Below are positions 43,816 through 57,026 of a stretch of 64,000 nt of DNA, in pieces (position 1 is the first letter of the stretch; the number at the start of each line of letters is the position of its first letter). Origin of the DNA: Melieria omissa (taxonomy: Eukaryota; Arthropoda; Insecta; Diptera; Ulidiidae); the NCBI GenBank assembly GCA_963971225.1, contig OZ020267.1, positions 29,644,298-29,708,297 of the forward strand, given 5' to 3'. The translations under genes were made by a program, and so were the position numbers. The notes beneath the pieces are model-generated. The model worked only from the letters and a program-made list of their open reading frames with translations, had not been told where the DNA came from and did no database searches.

Positions 43816-44421
43816 TTTAATCTACCGTTGATCCGCTATACTAAAAAGCTCTAACTGATATCGCTAGCAGATAGAAAGGTCTATGTGTAGTCGACTTGGC
43901 CTGCCGTCGACTTGTTCTACATATGTCTCATGTCTTGGATATAATTGCCTAGGATCAACTCAAAATAAACCAAGACGCAAAACCGTCAATTATGAACCTA
44001 GAAGAGCATTTATGGAGTTCCAAATTCAAGTGAAATTGAACCTCAATGGTGGGAGCCATTCATGAGAAATCTGTTTTTATAAAGAAAACTCAAAAAGAAG
44101 TCAATAGAGCAAAGAAAGAGTAAAGAGCCTAACTAGAGTGGAGTAGAATTAGGAATTTTTTCATTATAAAGGGGTAACAGCATTAGCAGTCTGAGTGAGA
44201 AACTAGAAACAGGCACTTAAAAACGTTTCTCGCTCTCAACCTCATATCGCGCAACTTTAATCTTCATAATACGGACGAACGTGAAGCTTTCGTTTTTTCC
44301 TTGTTTACTCCTCTCTGGAGCATAGGTCCTAAACAAAGTTTTACCTCTTGTGTTGGTGACTTTAATCGGCTATATTGTTCTGCCAGGGTAGATGATTGGC
44401 CTGCCGCAGGTAGGCTTAAAA
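43816..44421. other. Noncoding gap
   Basis: Nothing recognised. Confidence 0.35.
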
Positions 44422-44860
44422 GCTTGATTACACGTAACGAGTCGAGTGACGAGACATCAAAATGGTACTAGGCCGAAAGAATTGGGATAGCGAGCAAAAG
44501 CGACGAGTTGTTCAAACGTATTTCGACACGCGGCGAGTCAGTTCGGTTTTACAATGCACAAAATGAACTAAGCCACTCGCGCAATTAAACTCAACCGAGC
44601 GAAAAGTGGTGTGTGACGCATACCGCATGTCACGAGCGATTCCGCATGTGACGAGCGATTGCGCGAATCGCTGCGAAAAGAGAAAAATATAACGGTAAAG
44701 TAGTGGTCGCTCGGCCTAGCAAACAAAATGTGATTCTAGTGGCTCTCTCGCCACTTTCATCGGTCACTGACTCAATCAAGAACTCGCCTTACCGTTTAGA
44801 CGAAACGAGTACTCGTTCGAGTTGCTGTCTTCTCACTCTACTCGTTACGTGTAATCAGGC
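44422..44860. mobile_element. TIR element (439 bp) with 28-bp inverted ends
   Basis: The left end, 44422-44449, begins GCTTGATTACACGTAACGAG. The right end, 44833-44860, is its reverse complement with two mismatches. TTAA occurs close outside each end (44416-44419, 44862-44865) but not symmetrically, so the duplication and superfamily are unclear. The interior is GC-richer, with an 18-bp tandem duplication of the CATGT(C/G)ACGAGCGATT type near 44626-44660. No transposase is present. Confidence 0.65.
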
Positions 44861-45279
44861 CTTAAGTGATGGAGCTGCCATCTAACGCCGCTTAGGAACG
44901 TCGCCTCCGCCATTTCGAGCTACCGCTCGTAGCGCCATCTGTTGTGTGAGGAGGTTACAGCAGAATGGTTGAGGACTTCGCTAGATCAATTTGGTGCGCT
45001 GTTTTCGCTATTGTCCGCTTCCCCTTGCAGACGTCGCTGGTGCACCGTGTAGCTATATATTTGTTTTTCTTTTTACAGCCGCACAGCGCATAATTGCGTA
45101 TACTATTGTATGGGAGTGAGTGGAATTAGAGTAACTTTGGATTGGAAATCATTGAACTTGGATATGTTGCAGGGTTAGGAAAATTTAGAGAACAGAAAAA
45201 TTCGGAAACATGGTTTGAAAGTGCGGGGCCGTGCATGAGGTAGGAGTTGAAACCAGGACCTCTGGGATAACAGTGTAGT
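44861..45279. other. Noncoding gap
   Basis: Nothing recognised. Confidence 0.35.
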
Positions 45280-45520
45280 GCACTCATGCTAGGCTATCGA
45301 GGCTGTCAGGCGAACGTTTACCTTATCGCATCGAGCATCGAACCTCGTAAAAATAACACGTTTTGTACTTTCTTTTACATACTCGGTCCAAAAGGATAGA
45401 TAACTAGGGTCCTGCTCGCGTTGAAACCTTGGAAGATATTCTTTGAAGTAGCCATACTCACTTAGTATCTGCATCAGGTGATGGTTGAGCTTGCCATGCT
45501 TTCGGTTTGTCCAGTGTTCT
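45280..45520 (-). pseudogene. LINE C-terminal fragment of a different (possibly R1/CR1-like) family
   Basis: The minus-strand reading gives RKHGKLNHHLMQILSEYGYFKEYLPRFQ. This resembles the 'TGHG.F..YL.RF' segment after the RT domain in R1- and CR1-like LINEs. The clade assignment is tentative. Confidence 0.5.
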
Positions 45521-45799
45521 ATGTCGAGAATCAGCTCGAGATTCCACCTTCTATTGCTGTTCTCATTGATTCTTACTGAAATGATTCCTTGTCTGCTGCT
45601 ATTTCAAAAAAGTGGCGTTTCTTTCGGCTGAAACTCTTGAACCAGTCCTGTAAGGATGTTGGATCTGCCATGCTATAAGGTGGATTGGAGGCTTGCTGGC
45701 AATGTCACAGATGGCCTCTCAAGACACATTGTAGAACTTTCTTGCTACACGACGAATGTTTAGTCTGTGCGTGGCTCGTTGTCTTTCTCATGATTCTTC

Positions 45800-46520
45800 G
45801 TCTGTCTTCCTCCTGTAGGTCTATTGTGCCTCCTTCTTGGACTTCACAGACTTTCACTGAGTCCAGTATCCAGAAGGAATTTTAGTATGCTTCCTACATC
45901 TCTTGTTAGTCCGTCCGTACCTGGTATAAGATGGTCCCCCAGGTGTTTCTTTCTTATATGCATGAGTACAGGGCACTCTCCTTGTATATGTAATGCAGTC
46001 TCGTTTTTCTGCAAGCAGAACCAGCAATACCCGTTTTCACGGATTCCTAGTTTGGCTAAATGATAATTCAATTTGCAGTGCCCTGTTAGCTTTCCCGTGA
46101 TAATGCTTAGATTATTCTTTGATAGGCTCATGCAATTCTCGAATATTTTCCTATTATAGGACCCGATAACCATCTTTGAATGCTCTAGACCTGGTAGATT
46201 TTTGCAGTATTTTCCTTCTGGTTATCTCGTCCTTTCTCGTTAGGATAGAAGAAGCTCCTTTTCCCAAACCACAAAAGTGTTCAGGGCCGAAAAAAGGTGT
46301 GGAAGCTCCCCTCCTGGCCAGTTCGTTGGCCCGTTCGTTTCCTTCAATGCCAGCAAGGCCCGGAACACAAAGTACCCAGACCTGGGGTTAACGGCCAAGT
46401 TCGGTTAGCTTCTCAAGGCACTCCAAAACCAGTTTCGAGGACACCTGGTAGGATCTTAGAGCCTTGACTGTCGCTTGGCTGCCGGTTCCGGTATCTGCTC
46501 GCTAGATTGAAATAAGCACC
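45800..46520 (-). mobile_element. 5'-truncated I-like LINE, copy 2
   Basis: The minus-strand reading (46173-45844) contains 'SIITGKLTGHCKLNYHLAKLG' and the Cys cluster CWFCLQKNETALHIQGECP. It closely parallels the copy at 33121-34010. The RNase H segment upstream (to about 46520) is frame-broken and the DSQ motif region is deleted. Confidence 0.75.
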
Positions 46521-49500
46521 TAATGTTCTCCTACTGAAAGCGTAAACACCTCACATCTTTCTGTTGCTGAGCAAAAATTCCTGCGTTTTTTGTGCTTTTA
46601 GCTCGAGTTATGTCTGTTTTAACTTGTCATCGACCAGGTTTGCTGTGTCATTGCAGTTTGTCTGTAGCGCATTTATTGCCAACTACCAACATTGAAATGT
46701 TGTTCGAGTATCAAATCAGATGTCATTTGAGAGCTTCAATTGCAGATTCAATCATGCATTGCATTTCATAAATTTCGCAACAGCAGGAAACTCTGTGTGA
46801 CACAATTTGTGACCCAGTATTGTTGAACGCCATCGTCCTTGTTGCACTCGGTTGCGGAAATAGTTCACAAAAAACGCAGGTACAAGGAAATGCTTGAATG
46901 TGCTCAATATTTGAACCCAGTTGATTGAGTTGAAGGCTTTTTTGATGTTCAGCGTGTTTACTGCGTGTTACTTCACCACCTTTAATTATCTTTTGTGTAA
47001 ACTCATCATCAGCAACACTTCTATTGCTGCCAGAAAATACATTATTAGAATTTCATTATAAACACATAGCAAATGCATTAATAACTCATTCATACAGTTT
47101 TGAATTCCCATTCTAAATACAAATGACGAATAAATAATTTTTCTAACAAAATTGCTTTCTCACTTGGGTAACAAAAAGTTCTTAAAAGCGTAAAAAAAAG
47201 TACTGCACAACTCCAACTGGAGTAGAATGAGACCGTCCCATGTGTGTGTGTGTGTGTGTAGCCTCATCATCAGCAACACGTTTATTGCTGCCACAGAGCA
47301 CAACAATCAGAAATTTCATTAATTCAATCAACATTCTTCCTACTAAACATTAAACTCAAACCGTAGCAAACTTCTTGGTTGCTTCTTCTGTGTGTTTGTG
47401 CTAAACGTGGCCATATGAAAAAATAATATAATTGTGGTTAATTTACTAATAAACACAAATAAATCAATTAATGTCAAAGCATCAGCAGCCGGCCAATAGA
47501 TAAATATATGTTGCTGCAAAAAATACAAAACAAAAATATAGCAAAAACAACAAAGGCCACAATATATGAACTCATATGAATGAGAATGTGCGTCACGTCA
47601 GCGACCTTTTCGACAAACGCTGCTAAACATAATTAATTACAAACATAAACACAATCATACAACAAACATAACAGCAGCAAGAAGAAAAACAAAGACAATA
47701 ACAACAACATTGACAATCACACTGACTAAGAAGAGCAACACAACAGCAATCGCAGCAGATAGCAGCAACAAAAGTACAATAACACCGAACCACGTTGCCA
47801 CGTGAAATTGTTAAAGAAAATAGCAAACAAAAATATAAAATAAAAAATAAATAACTAAAAATAATGTAAACAAACGAAAAAGAAAATGAAAAGGAAAAAT
47901 ACAAAATTCGTTGGCGTACAAATGCAATGCAAAAACAATAACAAGAACAACAAATAAACAACATCCAATCAATTATACGCTCAATTAACTGCGACGAAAG
48001 TCATTGACTGTTGAACGGACGTTGAGGACTTGAAGGAGGGGGCGAGGTGTGGGCGGTGTCATTGTAGCATACCTCAAGGAGCCTAGACAACGCGCCGTTC
48101 GGCTGGTCGCTCGGTCGGTTAGCAGGCAAGCGAGCAAAGTTGTCAGTTGCTTTTAAGCAGGACAGCACCAACTTGCTGCCAGTTTGTTGAAATGTTTGTT
48201 GTTTTTGTTGTTGTTGTTGTCATTGTTGTTTTTACTTTATTGTAGGCAGCCAACATTCACTTAGCCCAACACACGAACCACGTATTTATGTCGTTAGAGA
48301 ATTTTCGGTGGTAAGGACGTGCACGTTCCACGCAATCAAACAAGAACTGACGTAAGTGGCAACAAAGTTTTTAGGCGTACTTTTTTTTATTATTTCTATG
48401 ATGCTGTCTTGGGTAATTTTATATGTACTTAAATTGTTCGTTTCTTAATTGGAAGCACGTTGTTTAAGTAAAGTTCTATGTTTTTTTTTTTGGTATAAAT
48501 ACAAATTTTAATTACTGTCAAAAAGTACAATGAGTTAATTTGATTATTTTCTTAGGAAAAGATTTCTTGATGATGATTTCTTAGTTGTTAGCATTTTCAA
48601 AACAGTTATCTATTGAAAGCAGAGATTACGAGTCTCAGTGGATGCGAAGAACAAGATTTGGTTGCAATATTGAACAATAAAAATCAATAAATTTCGCTTG
48701 AATTTTTCTTTCGACAGCGTCTAAGCAAGTAAAGTTGACAAGTTTACAATATTATTTATGAATGAATAATACTTATATTTTGTTTTAAACCAGTTAAATC
48801 TTACATTTTTCATTGCATTTAATTAAAAAATTTAACACTGAAACCTTTTGAACCACAAAATCTTCTACCTACGCACGGCCTACGCTGTTATTCAGTTTGG
48901 GCATTCATTGTGTGTGAGAATTTATTTGTAACAGAATTCTATTACACACATAATTTGTCTTCAACTTGTTAAATCTCACACTTTTTCATTGTATTTAATG
49001 AAAAATTTAAGCATCGATTACCTGACACCCACACACGGCCAACGGTGCGTATACGTGTCATTCGTGCCATCATCATTTCTGCAGTTTATTCATTGTGCAA
49101 TTTGATTATATTGGCAACTTATTGCATACATTACATACATATGTGCAGTATGTGTGTCAGTTGTGTTGCATACCGCGAAGTGCACGAAGTTTTGTTCGGC
49201 CTGTCAGAATTTTGACAGCACAACATGTTGAACAAATTACAGCTGTCAATGTGCTAATTTTGAAATTATGGCCTTTGGCCGTTTTCTGCATTGTTGTTTG
49301 GTTTTGGTGAGCCTAATTGTATGTGCCGAATATGCCGAATATTAGAATTCGCCACCTTTGTCAGAATGGACTCACACGTGTAGAATAAAGTTTTTAATGA
49401 CTACAATTAATAGCAGAGAGAAAGATTCTCAATAATTCTTATTTAATTTTTTTAATTTGTATAATAATAAATTGTAATAAATTAAACTTAAAAACCATAA

Positions 49501-49828
49501 AATAATAATTTAAATTAGAAAACTGATAAATAAAAATTATGAAATGAATAAATTCCAAAAAATCTATGTTGAGTATGTATTACAAATTTATGGTTAAAAA
49601 TTGGTATCTATAAAATAAATAAAATTATTAACATTAAAAAAGTTTAAATTAAGCATTAAAAATTATAAATTAATATCTATAATTTTAATAAAATTAAAAA
49701 ACTTTAAATTAGGTATTAAACATTTAACATTAATAATTAATAATATCTTTGAAATTTACAAAATTAAAACTTCAAACTTAGCATCAAACTTTTAACGTTG
49801 AAATTTAATTTTTATAAAATTAATTCGA
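46521..49828. other. Long noncoding stretch, AT-rich at its right end
   Basis: It has a (GT)n at 47241-47260, CAA/CAG runs at 47680-47780, a GTT run at 48200-48235, and very AT-rich sequence at 49420-49820. No coding sequence is supported. Confidence 0.4.
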
Positions 49829-51080
49829 GCCTTTTATATTTTTTCAAAAAGGATAAAAATGCACTTTGTTATCATCAAAAATGGTTTTATTGCTTTTCAA
49901 GGTATTCTCCTTGAGGATTTATACACTTTTGAATGCACTCAAGCCAACTGTCGAACCACTTTTTCCACTGTGATTGAGACACTTTCAAAACATGGCTTTT
50001 GAATGCTTCAGTAGCATCTTCTGGCAATGAAAATCGTTGACCATGAAAAGAAGTCACTTGGTGCTAGGTCAGAGCTGTGTGGCGAGTGACCCCTCAAATC
50101 GATGCTTTGGTCGATCAAACAGGCAGTTGTTTGAGCCGATGTGTGAGAGTGCGCATTGTTCTGGTAAAGAATGATTCGGCGTCGGCGGTTGGTTTTCGCA
50201 TTTTATTGAACACTTCTGTCCAACAAATTTTTGTGTACCACTCAGAATTGACCGTTCTACGTTGCTCTAACGGCACAGTAGCCACATGACCAGTTTTGCT
50301 GAAGAAACAGACGACCATTTGCTTCGATGTGCTGCGTGCCCGAACAACTTTTGTTGGATTTGGCTCGTCTTGGAAGACCCACACGGTCGATTGCTGTTTT
50401 GTTTCGCGCTCATACGCATATATCCATGATTCGTCACCTGTCATGATCTTATAAACGTATTTTGAAGTACCGCGATCGAATTTTTCCATCATTTCTGTGC
50501 ACCAATCGACACGAGCCTTTTTTTGAGCGATTGCCAAATTATGCGGGATCCAACGAGAACAAATCTTTCTGACAGCTAAATGTTCATGCAATATCGAATG
50601 CACGGCCGTGGATATAATGACCAAGGATGCCTCTATCTCACGGTAGGTCACATGACGATCTCTCATTATCAGTTCACGCACAGCATCCATGGATCCTGGC
50701 ACAATGACCGATTTTGGACGACTTTAACGAAATTCGTTCTGGAGCGAACGGCGACTACTCTTGAATTCGTTAAACCAGTTATAAATTATTTTGAGGCTTG
50801 GATGCTTCATCACCAAGTGCCGAATAAAGGCGACCGAAGCACTGTTGTTGAGATAATTCACTTCGGAAATCGTAAAAAATTATTGCCAGAAAATTTTCAC
50901 TAGTTAAGTCCATTTTTTGTCCGAGATGAATTTTTTAAGTCAGTGTAAACAACACAAATAGCGCTTGAACATCAAAATGTTCTAAGCACGTTTATGGTAA
51001 AAAATTACAAACTTTTCAATGGCAATCTCAGATTTTTCGAAAAATCACTAGACTATCCCTATTGAAAAAATATAAAAGGC
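49829..51080 (-). mobile_element. Nearly full-length dead mariner element (1.25 kb)
   Basis: Perfect 19-bp inverted ends, GCCTTTTATATTTTTTCAA (49829-49847 and the reverse complement at 51062-51080), bracket a minus-strand transposase. The length fits mariner elements of about 1.3 kb. TA dinucleotides occur near, but not exactly at, both ends, so the outermost bases have drifted. Confidence 0.85.
49890..50913 (-). pseudogene. Mariner transposase pseudogene
   Basis: Mariner transposase cuts and pastes the element at TA sites through a DD34D triad. The N-terminal block starts at ATG 50913-50911 and is stopped near 50780. The main open block (50702-50115) has WIPHNL and the first catalytic Asp in TGDESWIYAY (Asp at about 50435-50433). 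It is followed by VWVFQDEPNPTKV and HVATVPLEQRRTVNSEWY. Before the second Asp motif a frameshift moves the reading (about 50170-50115). The C-terminal part, with a GQRFSLPEDATEAFKSHVL-like segment, resumes to about 49890. At least two frameshifts or stops make it inactive. Confidence 0.85.
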
Positions 51081-53050
51081 AGTCTACGTGTTATTATATT
51101 ATTTACAAAATTAATATCTAAAAATAAAAAAAAATTATATTAAATTACAAACTAAAAATTTAAACCAAATCTATAAACTCTCTTGGCAAAATAAATAATT
51201 TTCTCTTATTCGAACCTTTAAATTGACTGAATGAATTTAATGTAAATTTTTTTACATATAAATAAAAAATAACACACACGTTTTCGTTGCTTTCGTGCGT
51301 GCTGTGCGCTAAAATTGCCGAATGCCAATTGAACAAAACATAATAATAAAACAACAAAAAGAACAGCGAAGAAGCAGAGAGAGAAGAAGAAATTGTAGTC
51401 ATTTCATTCAGAAGCAAACAAAGAATAAAAAAAATACACGCAGACACATGTGCTGCATGTAAATAATTTTGTGTATTCGTTTGAGAAGATTTTGTGGTAT
51501 AAAATATAAGAAAAAAAACGCAAAAATAGCCAAGAAAATAAGTTGAAATTACCAACACTGAAACAAAGGCGACCATTAAAAAAGAAATAGACACTAACTT
51601 TGTTCTGCATACTTATCAGTTGACGGGCGGCGACACCGTAGGAAATTTTAAGGCCTACAAGTAGAAAATAATTGAAAAGGATTTTTTGAAATATGGTACA
51701 CAACATTCTTAGTGATTTGGTTGGAGAATGTGATAAACATAATTCATATCCTTTAAACTAAAAGAATCCTCACGTAAAGTTCATTACAGCCACTAATGCA
51801 TCTCTTTCCTATTGGGCCTTATAAGCGTCAGTGCATTAGTGTGTGTGTGTTTATGTGCACATACATAAAATGAGCTTCACTTGGCAATCGCTTGGAATGC
51901 ACTCCTTATGAATGCATTGTCTGCAGAAGAGTAACTGTGTGTGTGTGTGTGCGTGGGCATATTTATCGCCACTTGCAGCGCGCCACATAAACGGAATATG
52001 TTGAACGCTGCAGTCGCCGCTGTTGCTTGGGCATGTAGCCCGCAGCAGTGCAAGTGGCCGTGGGTTGTGTTCATGGGGTGACGGCAAATAGTGGCAGACA
52101 CTTTGTCGAACTAATAAATTCATTCAAATTGATATAAGAAAATTGCATCTGAAAGTTTTATGAGGCAATAAAACAGCAGCGAATGAATTCCAGCAACAAG
52201 CAATAACAACAACAACAACAATACAACACAGCAGCAGCAGCAGCAATTGCTGTCGATGAGGTACAACGGCAACAGCATGAACAGCAACAACAGACGACGA
52301 GTGTGTCGAGTGCGCTGTGCGTGGGCGGGTTGAGGGCGTGGAAGAGGTGCGACAAGCAACACGAGTGTGCTGGCTGGCTGCGTGCACGGCTGCGCATGCA
52401 AAAGCGTCGATGCAAGCTGGCAGCATGAAGGACTTGTCCGTGTATGTGTGTGTGTGTGTGTGTGCTACGCTCTCAAAGGTAGTTGTTCGCCTGAGTTGTT
52501 GCACGCACCTTCGGAAAATGCAAAACGCAAATACAACGCGAATGAATGAATGAAATGACGGAAATATTGAAAGATGCTGAAGCTGGAGAAGGTGTCTGAT
52601 TGAGGAGGGGGGGGGCATAGTGGAAGTGTGATGCTGGGAATTGGGAGTGTCGGAATTATGAGCTGTATGTGCTTATTCATAGTAAGTGAAAAAGTGCAGT
52701 ATTTTGTTGTTGCTATTGTAGTTGTTTCTTACTATTTAAGTGTTGTTATGAAGATCTTGTTTTGAGTGTTAGTGTTGGTGTTAAATTTTTACAGACTGTT
52801 TTATTTTGGCTATTGTAGTTATTACTATTGCTTGACGTTGTCTTATTAATGTTGTTGTTGTTATAGTATTGTCAAAATTGTATTTCTTCTCGTTGTCAGG
52901 TAGTGGATAACTAGCGAGGGCCTCACTTTGTTGCGTTGATTTAGGTCAAGGCCCCTAGATCTCAGATGGTTTCAGTCTGGATCTCTGTTTTGGTCCGAGT
53001 CCTGGTTCCGAATTTGGTTTTGGTCGGATCTCAGATTCAGCCTTGTTTTC
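51081..53050. other. Noncoding stretch
   Basis: It includes GT runs at 51838-51851, 51935-51951 and 52445-52463, a CAA run at 52205-52225 and a G run at 52606-52615. No coding sequence is supported. Confidence 0.45.
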
Positions 53051-54603
53051 AGTTTCAGTATCCATCTAATTTTCGGCCATAGTCTCAGTCTCAGAAACAG
53101 CTACAGTTTCAGTCACGGTCTCGGTCTCATTCTCAGTCACAGCTACAGTTTCGGTTTCAGCTTCAGCCACGTTGTCAATCTCAGTCTCATCCTCAGTCTC
53201 GATCACAATCTCAGTTTTGATCTCAATCTCAGTTACAGTTTCAGTTTTAGGCTCAGCCACAGTATCAGTGACAGTCCCAGTTACAGTCACAGTCACACTC
53301 ACAGCCTCAGTCTCAGTCTCAGTCTCAGTCTCAGTCTCAGTCTCAGTCTCAGTCTCAGACTCAGTCTCAGTCTCAGTCTCAGTCTCAGTCTCAGTCTCAG
53401 TCTCAGTCTCAGTCTCAGTCTCAGTCTCAGTCTCAGTCTCAGTCTCAGTCTCAGTCTCAGTCTCAGTCTCAGTCTCAGTCTCAGTCTCAGTCTTAGTCAC
53501 AGTCTCAGTCACAGTCGCAGCTACAGTTTCAGTCACAGTCTCGGTCTCATTCTCATTCTCAGTCACAGCTACAGTTTCGGTTTCAGCCTCAGCCTCGTTG
53601 TCAATCTCTGACTCAGTTTCGTTCTCAATCCAAGTCTCAGTCTAAGCCACAGTGCCAGTCTCGTTCTCAATCTTAGTCTTAGTCTCAACCTCAGTCTCAT
53701 CCTCAGTCTCGATTACAATCTCAGTCTCGGTGTCAGTCTCAGTCACAGTATCAGTTTTGGTCTCAGTCTCAGCCATAGTTTCAGACTCATTCTTGGTCTC
53801 GGCCGCAGTCTCAGTCTCGGTCTCAGTCCAGCCACAATTTCAGTCTTAGGCTCAATCTCAGCCACGGTCTCAGTCACAGTCGCAGTCTCAGCCTAAGTCT
53901 TTGTCTCAGTCTCAGTCACAGAATTAGCCTCAGCCGTCTCAGACTCGTTCTCGGTCTCGGTCGCATTCTCAGTTTCATTCTCAGTCCCGATTTTAATCTC
54001 AGTTTCGGTCTCAGTCTCAGCCACAGTCTCAGTTTTAGTCTCAGCCACAGTCTCAGTCATAGTCTCAGTTTCGGTCTCAGTGTTGGTCTTAATCTCATTC
54101 TCAGTCTCAACCACAGTCTCAGTCATAGTCTCAGTCATAGAGTTAAACTCATTCTCAATCTCGCCCACAGTCTCAGCCTCAGTCTCAGCTACAGTTTCGG
54201 TCTTAGCCGGTCTCAACAACAGCCTCAGTTTCAATAAATGTCTCAGTCTCTTTCTAAATCACAGTTTCAGTGTTAATCTCAGCCGCAGTCTCAGCCACAG
54301 TCTCAGCCACAGTCTCAGTCACAGTCACAGACTCAATTTCGGTCTTAGTATCAATTTTGTTCTCGCTCACAGTTTCAGTCTCGGCTTTAGTCTCAGTCTC
54401 GTTCTCAGTCTCGATTTCAATCTTAGTCTCGGTCTCAGTCGCAGCCACAGTCTCAGTCTTATACTCAGCCACAGTCTCAGTCACAGTCACAGTCTCAATT
54501 CCTCTCTCCCGCAGTTTCAGTGTCGGCTTCAGTCTCAGTCTCAGTCTCGTTCTCAATCTGAGCCTCACTTTAAGTCAAATTTCCATTGGTTTCCGTCTTG
54601 GTC
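53051..54603. repeat. (CAGTCT)n hexanucleotide satellite
   Basis: Nearly pure CAGTCT units at about 53302-53493 are flanked by degenerate units (CAGCCA, CAGTCA, CGGTCT, CATTCT) over more than 1.5 kb. VSVSVS and TETETE frames on both strands are artefacts. Confidence 0.97.
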
Positions 54604-54877
54604 TCAGTCATGACCTTCGTTTCTGTTATAGTCTTGTTGTTGTTGTTGTGGTTTCTATTCTTCAATCACAATCTTCGTCTCGATTTCAGTTTCAGTTAAA
54701 GTCCCAGTCCAAGTCTTGGTCTCGGTTTTTAGTCTAACTCTAAATTTTGATCTCAGACTTAAAGCTAGTTTTCTATTTCTGTCTGAAATCTCACTTTTGT
54801 CAAGGTTTCTATCTAATTTTAGCTTTAGCCTTATTGTTGTTTTCGGTCTGTTGTTGTTTTTGCTAATCAGTATTGCA
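54604..54877. repeat. Arm 1 of a long inverted repeat (partner 57087-57352)
   Basis: The segment from CAGTCATGACCTTCG to GCTAATCAGTATTGCA is the diverged reverse complement of 57087-57352. Shared blocks include GTTGTTTTCGGTCTGTTGTT and CAGTTTCAGTTAAAGTCCCA. Confidence 0.85.
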
Positions 54878-56443
54878 TTTTTTGCTATCATTATTGTCCA
54901 TTCTGATTGCATGAAATTTGTTGTTATCCTTCAACGGCGACCATCTCTTGTCCCATTAGGTGAAACAGCCCGTATTTTCTCTCTTCTTCTTCTTCCCTCC
55001 CTCATGCAGGTGTTACTGGTGTATTGAGGCCTTGTTGGGCCAGTTGTCTGTTTGCCTTGTTTATCGGGTTTAGTGTGCTTGTTTCTATTGTTGTAGTTGT
55101 TGTTGTTTTTGCCACACGGCAGCCGTTCCCATTGTTGTTTGTTATGCTAATGCTGTTGATGATGCTCGAAATTTCGCATATTTATCTCCCCCACATACGC
55201 CCCGCTGTCCGCTACCGACTGCCAGCTGTCTTACGATGCAATTGCGGTCGCCGTTTGCCTGACTGCGTATTTCGTTCGCTTCTCTGCGCACAATTTCGCG
55301 CTTCAATTTCGACCGACTTTTTTCATCTCGTCCACCAATCGTTGCCGTACATTTCAACGACATTGAACACAACAACGATAACAACAACAGCAATGCATCG
55401 CACACCGACCAGACCAGCGCAACATTCTTTGCATGCACCGTGGCAAAATTTATTGTTTGCTGCCCATCGCCACACGCTGCTTGCCGCAACACGAGTTCTG
55501 GGCACCGTTGCAATTGCTGCCGTTGCTGTTGCTGTTGCTGTTGCTTGTGTTTGTTTACACCATGTGCGGCAAATACGAAACGCGTTTGCTTGTTTGTGTG
55601 CTGTACTGTGCTGCATGATGTGTTGCATACTACAAAAGTCAAAACTTTGGTGGCGAGCGCGAATGATTGCACTGCGATGCAGCACGCTGTACATCAGAAA
55701 AGCGTTGCCACATAGTGTTGAATACAATTGGTGGCATTCACGATGCTATGGCAATGGCGTTGCTTGAAGAGAAAGGAATAGCATTGATTAGAAATAAAAT
55801 ATCATAAATGACATTAATAGCATAAATTGACCACTGTTCGTCTAAACTTGGTTAGCAGATGTTGTTCACTTTGACACACCTCATAGTTACATTCAGGTCT
55901 GGCAGAATTAAACAGAAAACTGACTCAAAAGATGTTCAAGAATAAAAGTTTAAAGTATGTCCGCGCAGTTAATACACGTCATGAACACCGCCATTGTTTT
56001 GAATGTCTCTCTGTGCGCTTGGCGAATCCAAAATGCTTTCTTCTTATTAATTTTTTTCTATTGACAATGCAAGTAAATTTTTTAGATTTTTTTTATATTT
56101 TTGGGTTTTTAAGATTTGTTTGTTTATTTTTTCGCATGGAAAATTTTGTTATTTTTGTTTTTCAAACACACATTTATTGCTGAACGATGGAATGGAATTT
56201 GAGGCCAAAGTAATTTTACAAAGGTCCAAGAAAAATTCGAAGTCCAAAAACTCCAAAAAAAGAGTTCTCAAAGTCCAATAGTCCAAGAAAAAGATTAATT
56301 CTGAATATTTTTTTAAATCCATAATTTACTGAATGAACAATTGTGGACTGGGTTCTTAAAGCACAATGAACTGGTTTTCTCTTAGGAGCTGGTCTATCCT
56401 TATATGAAGATTCCATTGTTCTTGATGTGTAAATGGGCCTGAA
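54878..56443. other. Noncoding stretch
   Basis: Overlapping frames at 55024-55767 (plus) and 55142-55727 (minus) begin at TTG or lack any domain. I do not call them. Confidence 0.4.
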
Positions 56444-56726
56444 GGTTAGGTTAGGCGGGGAAGGGTGTGTACGACCCAGAGGCCGCACTTCTACTCGAAG
56501 GCCAATAAGGCCCATTGTGAATACCTTCTTGGAAAGTTCTGGAGCTAATCCGTGGCTCTCAGTCCGGGCAAACGATTTCGACCTCTTGATGAAAGAGAGT
56601 AGATCTGAAATTGCAACTCTTGCCGCGCAAGCCAAGTCTGCGCGGAACCTTAACTCCAAAGGTGCGGAGACGGCGTTCCTGCAGAGCCGGGCAGTGGCAC
56701 AGGTAATGTTGGATCGCCGAAAAAAA
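56444..56726 (-). mobile_element. 5'-truncated LINE 3' end with CCTAAC tail and 13-bp target duplication
   Basis: The minus-strand reading near 56700-56640 gives HYLCHCPALQERRLRTFG, the C-terminal Cys/His motif of RNase-H LINEs. It is followed by a 3' UTR with CACAATGGGCC and a CCTAACCTAACC tail at 56444-56455. AAATGGGCCTGAA flanks the insert at 56431-56443 and 56727-56739. Confidence 0.8.
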
Positions 56727-56739
56727 AATGGGCCTGAAT

Positions 56740-57026
56740 GTCAAAGATCTTTTATACGGGCTCAAGAACCATTCAGCGGGACATCATGAACAAAAGTGGT
56801 GGGATATGTTAGGTCAAAGTAGTAACATTACTTACAGATTGTCAAATAGTTCAATAATATTTTTCAATTCATGTGATAGCCTTCTTCCTTTTAAGTCAAT
56901 AGTTGTGTAGGCATTGTCCTCTACTCAAAATATTAAAAGCAGGCGTTTTATTAGGAATATTTTCTCTGCTTCACTATGCTTCTCTCTTCTTTTTGGTACA
57001 AAAGGCTGATTTTGTCTCCCTTCGAA
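56740..57026. other. Noncoding gap
   Basis: Nothing recognised. Confidence 0.35.

Noticed and set aside
53066..54613. Open frames with Ser-Val or Thr-Glu repeats on both strands
   Set aside because: Artefacts of a hexanucleotide satellite, where every frame lacking a stop stays open.
55024..55767. 247-codon plus-strand frame with a hydrophobic start
   Set aside because: It begins at TTG, shows no domain, and opposing frames on the minus strand are equally open; composition is Val/Ala/Cys-rich noise from GTT/GCT runs.
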